From NCBI GenBank assembly GCA_021160185.1, contig JAGHDA010000465.1, positions 1-6,893 of the forward strand: a stretch of DNA of 6,893 nt, written 5' to 3'. A program made the position numbers and the translations under genes. Source of the stretch: Verrucomicrobiota bacterium (GTDB taxonomy: Bacteria; Verrucomicrobiota; Verrucomicrobiia; Limisphaerales; CAZBKV01). The notes under the pieces were generated by a model. The model was not told the DNA's origin. It worked only from the letters and a program-made list of their open reading frames with translations, and searched no databases. Each line of letters starts with the position of its first letter. Positions within the stretch are counted from its first letter, which is position 1. Of this stretch, positions 1 to 5,141 are shown in pieces.

Positions 1-400
1 CATCAACTTCTGCCCATCATCAATCGCCGGGCTTCTAGAGCGTTGGCAATGCCGCCCAACGACCGGCAAACGAAAACCCCAAGCAGGAACTCCACCGCCT
101 CATCGAAATCCACCTACGGTTCTACGCCGGCTCCCATCCCGACGCAAACCACCCCAAGCACCGGCAACGCTGCTCCGCTGGGAACCCGCGTTCACCCGCC
201 GGTAAACGGCAGCGCGCCGACGGCGAGACGCGGAGAGCCGATGGGCAGCGGCGGAGGCGCGTCCGGCTTCTGACCGAGGTCGGCGGGACTGATCGGTCCC
301 AGCGCGTCTCGTTCCGGTCGGGATCCCGATGGCCCCACCGCCACAAGGCCACCCCGGCGGCAAGCGCCAGGACCAAACTGATATAATGCGACCGCTTCAC
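1..400. other. Stretch without a confident gene; decayed or rearranged DNA
   Basis: No frame here gives a recognisable protein of useful length. Several short frames compete. On the minus strand, one frame read from about 310 down to 3 is protein-like but broken by stops at 192-194 and 114-116. Its last part (113 to 3) begins VDFDEAVEFLLG and ends in ARRLMMGRS. On the plus strand, codons from about 70 to 165 read NENPKQELHRLIEIHLRFYA with GC-rich third positions, but the frame opens after a TAG near 36-38, has no ATG, and soon turns into Arg-rich noise. The plus frame from ATG 49 is Ser/Thr/Pro-rich and looks like a shadow. My reading is intergenic DNA or remnants of more than one gene; I cannot name them. 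Confidence 0.4.
122..400 (-). CDS. Possible small membrane-anchored protein, GTG start, frame uncertain
   Basis: I do not recognise a family. The frame opens with GTG at 400 and starts MKRSHYISLVLALAAGVALW: two basic residues, then about 15 hydrophobic residues, which looks like an uncleaved signal anchor or short transmembrane helix. The next ten residues are charged. After about residue 34 the frame becomes Arg/Cys-rich and unconvincing down to its TAG at 122-124. A neighbouring frame (starting LGPISPADLGQKPDAPPPL and ending at the TGA at 192-194) looks more natural, so the gene may have a frameshift near 305-320. The GTG lies 16 bases after the stop of the partial minus-strand gene ending at 417, so both could be tail members of one broken operon. 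No strong ribosome binding site is visible. It could also be chance. Confidence 0.28.
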   Translation of the reverse strand: MKRSHYISLVLALAAGVALWRWGHRDPDRNETRWDRSVPPTSVRSRTRLRRCPSALRVSPSARCRLPAGERGFPAEQRCRCLGWFASGWEPA

Positions 401-416
401 GGCTGCCCCGGTGCAG

Positions 417-509
417 TTACTTGGCCGGCTTGGGCAGGACGCGTTCGGCGAGGATGGCGGCGGCTTCCTCCAAGGCGGTCTTGGCCGCGATCTGCTCGGA
501 GAGATTCAT
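417..509 (-). pseudogene. C-terminal tail of an unidentified minus-strand gene
   Basis: Minus-strand codons ending in TAA at 417-419 encode about 30 residues starting HEGMNLSEQIAAKTALEEAA and ending in LAERVLPKPAK. This is an amphipathic, Ala/Glu-rich helix with a natural-looking basic end, unlike the Gly- and Arg-rich plus-strand translation of the same bases (FGEDGGGFLQGGLGRDL). Upstream in the same frame (above about 510) the bases are better explained by the plus-strand ABC ATPase fragment, so only the last part of this gene appears to remain. The exact breakpoint is unclear within about 495-520. The family is not recognised; C-terminal helices of this kind occur in many proteins. It may instead be a shadow, and the call rests only on amino-acid composition and its position. 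Confidence 0.35.
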
Positions 510-810
510 GCCTTCGTGGGCGAAAACGGCGCAGGTAAGAGCACCCTGCTGAAAATCATCACGGGGATTTACCGACCAGACGCAGGGGAGCTTCGGCTCG
601 ATGGGCGTCGGCTGGATCTGCACAGCCCGCAGGATGCGTTCCGGCTTGGCATCGGCATCGCGCATCAGGAGATCCATTTGATCCCCGAGGCCGGGATAGC
701 GGAAAAACGTCCTGCTCGATCGTCTGCCCAGACGAGGGCGGTTGCGGCGAGTGGATTGGCGTGCCGTGCGAGAAATCGCGCTGCGTTTTCTCCGGGAAGT
801 CGGGCTTGAT
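498..810 (+). pseudogene. Fragment of a sugar-type ABC transporter ATPase (RbsA/MglA-like), frameshifted
   Basis: The plus-strand translation contains GEIHAFVGENGAGKSTLLK (Walker A, GENGAGKS), then a typical strand-turn (YRPDAGELRLDG) and a Q-loop region (GIGIAHQEIHLIPE). This order and wording match the N-terminal ATPase domain of carbohydrate ABC importers of the RbsA/MglA/XylG type, which are about 500 residues with two ATPase domains. Homology then stops in this frame at 703-708, where GGAAAAACG has one A more than expected. Removing one A restores AENVLLDRLPRRGRLRRVDW and a helix ending REVGLD at about 810, just as the family continues. Everything before GEIHA (the usual 30 or so N-terminal residues) and everything after REVGLD (signature LSxGQ, Walker B, second domain) is missing, so about a fifth of the gene remains. 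It cannot encode a working transporter subunit. The ABC identity is clear; the specific sugar is not. Confidence 0.78.
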
Positions 811-861
811 CGACCGCCTCTTCAAGCGGCGCTTCGGGCTGATTGGCTTGCGCCCCTTCAG

Positions 862-890
862 TTGCCAACCGGCCGACCCGGCCCTACTAT
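862..890 (+). promoter_or_regulatory. Putative sigma70-like promoter for the RodZ-like/rimO unit
   Basis: TTGCCA at 862-867 matches the -35 consensus at 5 of 6 positions. It is followed by a 17-base spacer and TACTAT at 885-890, which matches the -10 consensus at 4 of 6. Transcription would start near 896-898, only a few bases before the ATG at 902, giving a nearly leaderless mRNA. The GGA at 891-893 would then lie outside the message. The spacer is ideal but very GC-rich, and a chance match in 6.9 kb is possible. Confidence 0.35.
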
Positions 891-901
891 GGAAACGTCG
901 C

Positions 902-1420
902 ATGGCCACGGTGGGCGAACAATTGAAAGCGGCGCGCGAAGCCCGGCGATTGACGATCCGTTGGATTGCCGAAGCCACGCGCATGCGGACCGATTATGTG
1001 CAGGCGATCGAGGAGGGCGACTACGCCAAGCTCGGCGCGCCGGTTTACATTCGGGGCTTTGTAAGGGCCTACGCGCGGGCGCTGAATCTGGACGCAAATT
1101 CGATCATCGCCGCATTGGAAAAGGAGCTGGGGTGGAAGCGCCCCGAGCGCCGCAGGCTCGAGGAAACCAAACCCGCCGGGCCTGATCTTCTGGAACAATG
1201 GACCGCGCGGCTCCAGGAAGTGAGCTGGCATGTGGTTTCTCCCATCGCCACCGGCGTGTTTCTTGCGCTGGTGGCGTTTCTCATCGTTCGCGGCGGAGGG
1301 AGCTCGGACGCCGGCACGCTGCCGCCCGGCGTGGGCGAGGCGTATTACCAATCCCCCTCGGCGACTCCGGCCCTGCGCGCTCCTCTTTCCATGAATCCGA
1401 CTCCTCCGGAGGCCCCATGA
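902..1420 (+). CDS. Short RodZ-like helix-turn-helix membrane protein
   Basis: This 172-residue protein has an N-terminal RodZ-type HTH (HTH_25), about residues 4-66: GEQLKAAREARRLTIRWIAE, then the diagnostic stretch YVQAIEEGDYAKLGAPVYIR, then GFVRAYARALNLD. A charged linker (71-105) leads to one transmembrane helix at about 108-129 (SPIATGVFLALVAFLIVR). A Ser/Pro/Gly-rich tail of about 43 residues follows, probably outside the inner membrane. In RodZ the cytoplasmic HTH binds MreB and the protein links the actin-like cytoskeleton to the wall elongation machinery. E. coli RodZ is nearly twice as long and has a folded periplasmic domain that is absent here, so a role in cell shape is inference; a membrane-bound regulator is the alternative. 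The ATG at 902 is chosen because it starts the HTH directly; an in-frame ATG at 761 lies in the ABC remnant. rimO follows 33 bases downstream on the same strand, so co-transcription is likely. Confidence 0.87.
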   Translation: MATVGEQLKAAREARRLTIRWIAEATRMRTDYVQAIEEGDYAKLGAPVYIRGFVRAYARALNLDANSIIAALEKELGWKRPERRRLEETKPAGPDLLEQWTARLQEVSWHVVSPIATGVFLALVAFLIVRGGGSSDAGTLPPGVGEAYYQSPSATPALRAPLSMNPTPPEAP

Positions 1421-1470
1421 TCCAGCCCCTCTTGTTGAGAAGCGTCTTTCCCTATGCCCCGATTTTGTGA
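1417..1470 (+). CDS. Possible 17-residue leader peptide upstream of and overlapping rimO
   Basis: ATG at 1417 overlaps the TGA of the RodZ-like gene (ATGA) and opens MIQPLLLRSVFPYAPIL, ending in TGA at 1468-1470, inside the first codons of rimO in another frame. A strong GGAGG at 1408-1412 lies 4 bases before this ATG, closer than optimal. The GGAGG is half of a perfect 10-base palindrome, CCTCCGGAGG. rimO itself has only a weak GAGAAG 11 bases before its ATG at 1454. A ribosome finishing this ORF would stop 14 bases past the rimO start and could reinitiate there. The alternative is that the short frame is chance and the GGAGG is just coding sequence. Confidence 0.22.
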   Translation: MIQPLLLRSVFPYAPIL

Positions 1471-2953
1471 ATTAAACGGCTCTTCTCCCTCGGTCGCCTT
1501 GATCAGCTTGGGTTGCCCGAAAAATCTGGTGGACAGCGAAGTGATGCTCGGCCGCCTTCTCACCGAGGGCGCGCGCGTGGTGGACGATCCGGATCAAGCC
1601 GACGCGCTGATCATCAACACCTGCGCCTTTATTGACTCGGCCCAGGAGGAAAGCGTGGACGCGATTTTGGAGGCGGCCGCGCGGCGGGACGCGCTGCGCC
1701 CCGACCAGGCGATCATCGTGGCCGGCTGCCTTTCCCAGCGATATCAGGAGCGCCTGGCGGAGCTTCTCCCGGAGGTGGATCTTTTCATCGGGGTGGACGA
1801 GACGCCCCGGATCGCCGCTCTGACGCGCGAAGCCCTCCGCCGTCGCGCTCGCGCAAGGGCCGGCGGGGAAAAGGGCGAGGGGCGCGTTCGGATCGGCGGG
1901 CGCCCGCCGCAGTTTGTTCCCGACGCAAGCGCCCCCCGCTTGCAGCTCACGCCGCCGCACTTCGCCTACTTGAAGATCGCCGAGGGCTGCAACCATCCCT
2001 GTTCCTTTTGTGTTATCCCTCGGATCCGCGGCCCCTACCGCAGCCGGCCCCTCGAAGATGTTGTGAAGGAAGCCGCGCGGCTCGTGGCGAACGGCGTGCG
2101 GGAACTGAACCTCATTTCCCAGGACACCACCTTTTACGGGGCGGATCTGCCCGGCCAAGGCGCTTCCCTGGCCGGCTTGCTGCGAAGGCTGGACCGGCTG
2201 CCGGGCGAGTTCTGGATCCGGACGCTCTACACCCATCCGGCGCATTGGACCGAGGAGCTGATCGACGCCTTCGCCGAATGCCGCAAGACGGTTCCCTATG
2301 TGGACGTTCCCTTCCAGCACAGCCACGACGCCATCCTGAAGCGGATGCGCCGGCGCTCCTCGCGGGCGCAGATCGAGGCACTCATCGCGCGATTGCGCGA
2401 GCGGATTCCCGATCTGACGCTCCGCACAACGTTCATCGTGGGCTTTCCCGGAGAGACGGAGGAAATGGTCCGGGACCTGATTGATTTCGTCCGACATCAC
2501 CGATTCGAGCGGGTCGGAGTTTTTACCTATTCCCAGGAAGAAGGCACGCCCGCGGCTCGAATGCCCCGCCAGATCCCGGACGCGGAGAAACAGCGTCGCC
2601 GCGAGGCGGTGATGGCCGCCCAGCGGGAAGTCGTCGCCGCCCTTCATGAAGCCCAGCAGGGCCGGACGCTGACCGCGCTCGCCGAGCGGACGCACGAGGA
2701 CGCCCGACGCCTGCTCCTTGCGGCGGTGCGGGAAGGACGCGAGGAAGGGAAGGCCGGCCGCGCTCTTCTGGATCGGCTGGAGGGCCCGATCACGGAAGCG
2801 CGCGGACCGGGCGACGCGCCGGACGTCGATGAGCGGATCTACGTGGCCGGCGCCTTGCCGGCGGGCGAGTTCGTCGAGGTCCGGATCACGGGAAGCGCGG
2901 ATTACGACCTGCTGGCCGAGCCGCTCGCCGCGCCTCTTTCCGCAAATCAATGA
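1454..2953 (+). CDS. rimO: Ribosomal protein S12 (uS12) methylthiotransferase RimO
   Basis: RimO is a cytoplasmic radical-SAM enzyme that adds a methylthio group to the beta carbon of a conserved aspartate of ribosomal protein uS12, using two [4Fe-4S] clusters and S-adenosylmethionine. The hallmark ISLGCPKNLVDSE separates it from MiaB. The N-terminal domain cysteines are C21, C57 (INTCAF) and C92 (VAGCLSQRY). The radical-SAM cluster motif CxxxCxxC is C179, C183, C186 (EGCNHPCSFCVIPRIRG). YVDVPFQHS (282-290) and FIVGFPGETEE (327-337) are core motifs of the methylthiotransferase family. A TRAM domain follows from about 396. At 499 residues it is longer than the usual 430-450: there is an Arg/Gly-rich insert at about 129-150 and an extra acidic/basic stretch in the TRAM region (414-448). 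The ATG at 1454 gives 12 residues before the first strand; no better start is visible. It is convergent with parA, 30 bases apart, with no clear terminator between them. Confidence 0.97.
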   Translation: MPRFCELNGSSPSVALISLGCPKNLVDSEVMLGRLLTEGARVVDDPDQADALIINTCAFIDSAQEESVDAILEAAARRDALRPDQAIIVAGCLSQRYQERLAELLPEVDLFIGVDETPRIAALTREALRRRARARAGGEKGEGRVRIGGRPPQFVPDASAPRLQLTPPHFAYLKIAEGCNHPCSFCVIPRIRGPYRSRPLEDVVKEAARLVANGVRELNLISQDTTFYGADLPGQGASLAGLLRRLDRLPGEFWIRTLYTHPAHWTEELIDAFAECRKTVPYVDVPFQHSHDAILKRMRRRSSRAQIEALIARLRERIPDLTLRTTFIVGFPGETEEMVRDLIDFVRHHRFERVGVFTYSQEEGTPAARMPRQIPDAEKQRRREAVMAAQREVVAALHEAQQGRTLTALAERTHEDARRLLLAAVREGREEGKAGRALLDRLEGPITEARGPGDAPDVDERIYVAGALPAGEFVEVRITGSADYDLLAEPLAAPLSANQ

Positions 2954-2983
2954 CCCGCCGGCGCGCCGCCGCCTCGGGTCGGC

Positions 2984-3829
2984 CTATCCTTCGCCCGTGC
3001 GCGGGGCGGGAACCGGCCGGTAAGCCGCCGGCTTGGGCTCGGAGGGCGGCTCCTGCAGGCCGAGTCGGGCGGCGACTTCCTGGGCGAACACCTGGTAGGC
3101 GGCGGTGGCCACGCTGTAAGGGTCGTAGTCCATGATCGGCATCCCGTGGCTGGGCGCTTCGGCCAGACGGGTGGTTCGGGGGATGACCGTCTCGAACACC
3201 AGTTCGCCGAAGTGTTCCCGCACGTCCTCGACCACTTGCCTGGAAAGCTTGGTCCGCGCGTCGAACATCGTCATCAGGATGCCGAGCAGCTTGAGACGCG
3301 GGTTCATTGCCGAGTTGCGAATCTGCTCCGTCAACTCGATAAGCATGGAGACGCCTTCGAGGGCGTAGTACTCGCATTGGACGGGAGCGAGGAGGAAGTC
3401 GGCCGCGGTCAGGGCGTTCACGGTCAACACGCCCAGCGAAGGGGGACAGTCGATGAAGATCAGCCGGTGGCCGGAGCCCTCGCGCAAGGGCTTCATCGCC
3501 TCCCGAAGCCGAAACGCGTAATCTTCCATCCGCGTGAGCTCCACCTCCACCCCGCACATGTCGATCTCGCTGGGAATCAGGTCCAGGCCTTTGAACCGGG
3601 TGGCCTGGATCTTTTCCGGCAGAGGGGCTTCGCCCAGAAGGGGCAGGTAGGCGCTGCCTCCGGGGCTTTTTTCCACGCCCAACCCGCTGGTGGCGTTGGC
3701 TTGCGGGTCCAAGTCCACCAGGAGGATGCGGTGGCCCAATTCAGCGAGCGCGGCGCAGAGATTGACGGCGGTGGTGGTCTTGCCCACTCCGCCTTTCTGG
3801 TTTGCCACCGCGATGACCGGCGCCGCCAC
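2984..3829 (-). CDS. parA: ParA/Soj-type chromosome partitioning ATPase
   Basis: This 281-residue protein is a ParA/MinD-family ATPase of normal Soj length. The deviant Walker A is QKGGVGKTTTAVNL, with signature lysine K12 and catalytic lysine K17. Walker A' is LLVDLDPQANAT (D39, D41), and Walker B is LIFIDCPPSLG (D127). The conserved block PVQCEYYALEG (149-159) and a C-terminal segment with RLAEAPSHGMPI (221-232) are typical of the chromosomal ParA/Soj clade. ParA dimerises on ATP, binds DNA non-specifically and moves ParB-parS complexes. The last 25 residues are Pro/Glu-rich and look disordered. Translation starts with GTG at 3829: an in-frame stop lies 9 bases upstream and KGG follows after 11 residues. 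No good ribosome binding site is visible. No parB follows; the next gene is convergent rimO. Upstream is divergent xerC. The family is sure; a role in segregation is likely but unproven without a partner. Confidence 0.95.
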   Translation of the reverse strand: MAAPVIAVANQKGGVGKTTTAVNLCAALAELGHRILLVDLDPQANATSGLGVEKSPGGSAYLPLLGEAPLPEKIQATRFKGLDLIPSEIDMCGVEVELTRMEDYAFRLREAMKPLREGSGHRLIFIDCPPSLGVLTVNALTAADFLLAPVQCEYYALEGVSMLIELTEQIRNSAMNPRLKLLGILMTMFDARTKLSRQVVEDVREHFGELVFETVIPRTTRLAEAPSHGMPIMDYDPYSVATAAYQVFAQEVAARLGLQEPPSEPKPAAYRPVPAPRTGEG

Positions 3830-3925
3830 AAGGGCGATTTAAGAGGAGGGCGTCCGCGGCTGCAAGGCTTTCAAACCCGGCGCCTCATCCTTGTCCCGCC
3901 GCCTCGGTTCCGGCAAGTTGGGGAA

Positions 3926-3931
3926 GAGGAG
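3926..3931 (+). promoter_or_regulatory. Strong ribosome binding site fixing the xerC start
   Basis: GAGGAG at 3926-3931 lies 7 bases before the ATG at 3939. The in-frame ATG at 3891 has nothing comparable and would add a basic 16-residue leader not expected in the family. The 109-base divergent gap between parA and xerC (3830-3938) must hold both promoters; I found no convincing -35/-10 pair on either strand and no parS-like palindrome. Confidence 0.75.
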
Positions 3932-3938
3932 CAAACGC

Positions 3939-4961
3939 ATGGAATCCAAGGGCCCATCCAAGCCGCGCGCCGACTCCGCGAGCCCCGAGGAAGCGCTGCC
4001 GAAAGAGGCGCTCGGTTTTCTCGAGTTCCTCCGCGTGGAGAAAGGGGCCTCGGCGCACACCGTGCGCAATTACGCCTTGGCCTTGCGGGAATTTTGCCGG
4101 TGGCACAAAGAGGCCTTCGGCGCGCCGCCCGTGTGGGAGCGGGCGGACCGCGGGCTCTTTCGTCGGTTCCTCCGCAGTCTTTCCCGCCGCGGCCTGGGGC
4201 CCGCCTCGATCCGGGTTCGCTTCAGCGGCCTGCGCGCGTTTTTCAGACACCTTCAGCGGACGGGCAGGGTGGATCGCGATCCGATCGGCGCGCTCGCTTT
4301 GCCGCGCGCCGGCCGGAGGCTGCCGAAGTTCCTTACCCCCGAGCAGGTGGAAGCCCTTCTTCGGGAGCCCCTCCGCCGGTGGCGGGAGCTTGAGGCGGCG
4401 GAGGCGAAAGCTCCCGGAGGTTCAGCCCGGGGCGCCGGCCGCCGCCGCGCCGAGGCGCTCGCCTTGCTGCGGGACGCGGCGATGCTCGAAACGCTTTATT
4501 CAGCCGGGCTGCGGATCAGCGAGCTGTGCGGCCTTCGCGCCGAGGACGTTAATTGGGAAGAGCAGTTGCTGCGGGTGCGGGGCAAGGGCAGGAAAGAGCG
4601 CCTGGCTCCCGTCGGCGCGCCTGCGCTGGAGGCGCTCCGGTTTTACTGGAGCCGGCTGCCTGCGCCGCCCGCGGGTCAGGACCCGGCGTTTCCCGGCCGG
4701 TTCGGCGACGGCCGCCCCATCACCCCGCGGGCCTTTCAGGCGCGCCTCAAGAAGCATCTGGCCGCCTGCGGCCTGGACCCGGCCATCACCCCGCATAAGC
4801 TCCGCCACAGCTTCGCCACGCATTTGCTCAACGCCGGCGCGGATTTGCGAAGCGTCCAGGAGATGCTCGGCCACGCCCATTTGTCCACAACGCAAATTTA
4901 TACCCACATCACCGTTCGGCATCTCAAGCGGGCGTACGACCGGAGCCATCCGCGCGCGTGA
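3939..4961 (+). CDS. xerC: Tyrosine recombinase XerC/XerD type
   Basis: This 340-residue tyrosine recombinase resembles the XerC/XerD enzymes that resolve chromosome dimers at dif sites before division. The N-terminal SAM-like core-binding domain (about 20-125) includes FLEFLRVEKGASAHTVRNYA and a helix up to RDPIGALALP. The catalytic domain starts at about 130 (LPKFLTPEQVEALL). All six expected active-site residues are present: R192 (SAGLRISEL), the lysine of the beta-hairpin RGKGRKERL (K216, possibly K219), H286 and R289 (TPHKLRHSFATHLL), H312 (MLGHAHLSTTQ), and the nucleophile Y321 (QIYTH). It is longer than the usual 295-310 residues because of a 20-residue charged N-terminus and an extra Ala/Gly/Arg-rich loop at about 144-172. 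The chromosomal neighbourhood and lack of phage genes favour a housekeeping Xer over an integrase. XerC and XerD are hard to separate by eye, so the symbol is the more likely of two. The gene is divergent from parA and ends 3 bases before the convergent small ORF. Confidence 0.95.
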   Translation: MESKGPSKPRADSASPEEALPKEALGFLEFLRVEKGASAHTVRNYALALREFCRWHKEAFGAPPVWERADRGLFRRFLRSLSRRGLGPASIRVRFSGLRAFFRHLQRTGRVDRDPIGALALPRAGRRLPKFLTPEQVEALLREPLRRWRELEAAEAKAPGGSARGAGRRRAEALALLRDAAMLETLYSAGLRISELCGLRAEDVNWEEQLLRVRGKGRKERLAPVGAPALEALRFYWSRLPAPPAGQDPAFPGRFGDGRPITPRAFQARLKKHLAACGLDPAITPHKLRHSFATHLLNAGADLRSVQEMLGHAHLSTTQIYTHITVRHLKRAYDRSHPRA

Positions 4962-4964
4962 GTC

Positions 4965-5141
4965 TCAGCGGCCGGCGGGACTTTGAAGCAGGCGGAGGAA
5001 GCGCTCGGCGTCTTGCCCCGCGGCGATGTCGTTGAAAAAACGCCGCCCGTCCGGGGCTTCCTCCCGCTGGCGCTCCAGGGCGCGTCGCTGCGGGGGGCGG
5101 CTTTCGGGCTCCGCGCCTCTTTTCGACCTCGGAACGCTCAG
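4965..5141 (-). CDS. Possible 58-codon ORF coupled to the ktrA stop (CTG start)
   Basis: A minus-strand frame runs from CTG at 5139-5141, overlapping the ktrA stop (CTGA), to TGA at 4965-4967. It reads LSVPRSKRGAEPESRPPQRR at the start and ends GRRFFNDIAAGQDAERFLRL, then LQSPAGR. The second half looks like natural protein (an acidic/aromatic helix), the first half like a basic linker. GGGAG lies 8 bases before the CTG, a good ribosome binding distance. No ATG, GTG or TTG exists in the frame, and a stop precedes it inside ktrA, so CTG initiation is needed. CTG starts are rare, so this is uncertain. No family recognised. It would lie in the same transcript as ktrBA and converge on xerC. The alternative is non-coding 3' trailer; if coding, a small cytoplasmic protein. 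Confidence 0.33.
   Translation of the reverse strand: MSVPRSKRGAEPESRPPQRRALERQREEAPDGRRFFNDIAAGQDAERFLRLLQSPAGR

Noticed and set aside
43..273. Ser/Thr/Pro-rich plus-strand frame of 76 codons
   Set aside because: Its composition is that of an antisense shadow in GC-rich DNA, with no ribosome binding site or recognisable domain.
285..300. Near-perfect palindrome GGGACTGATCGGTCCC, considered as a terminator or operator
   Set aside because: The stem is short and no T-run follows on either strand; it is not next to a confident gene.
559..984. Minus-strand frame of 141 codons opposite the ABC remnant and the RodZ-like start
   Set aside because: It mixes antisense of two different plus-strand sequences and has no protein-like region of its own.
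1472..2950. 492-codon minus-strand open frame opposite rimO
   Set aside because: It lies wholly antisense to a clear RimO; its translation has no recognisable motif. Long antisense frames are common in GC-rich genes.
2954..2983. GC-rich 30-base gap between convergent rimO and parA, considered as a bidirectional terminator
   Set aside because: It contains GGCGCGCC-type short palindromes, but no stable hairpin followed by T residues in either direction.
3830..3938. parS or dif site next to parA and xerC
   Set aside because: No sequence resembling the TGTTTCACGTGAAACA parS palindrome and no two-armed Xer site with a 6-8 base centre was seen.
3146..4393. 415-codon plus-strand open frame across parA and the start of xerC
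   Set aside because: It is antisense to ParA, crosses the intergenic gap, and overlaps xerC in a different frame; both real genes have full sets of family motifs.
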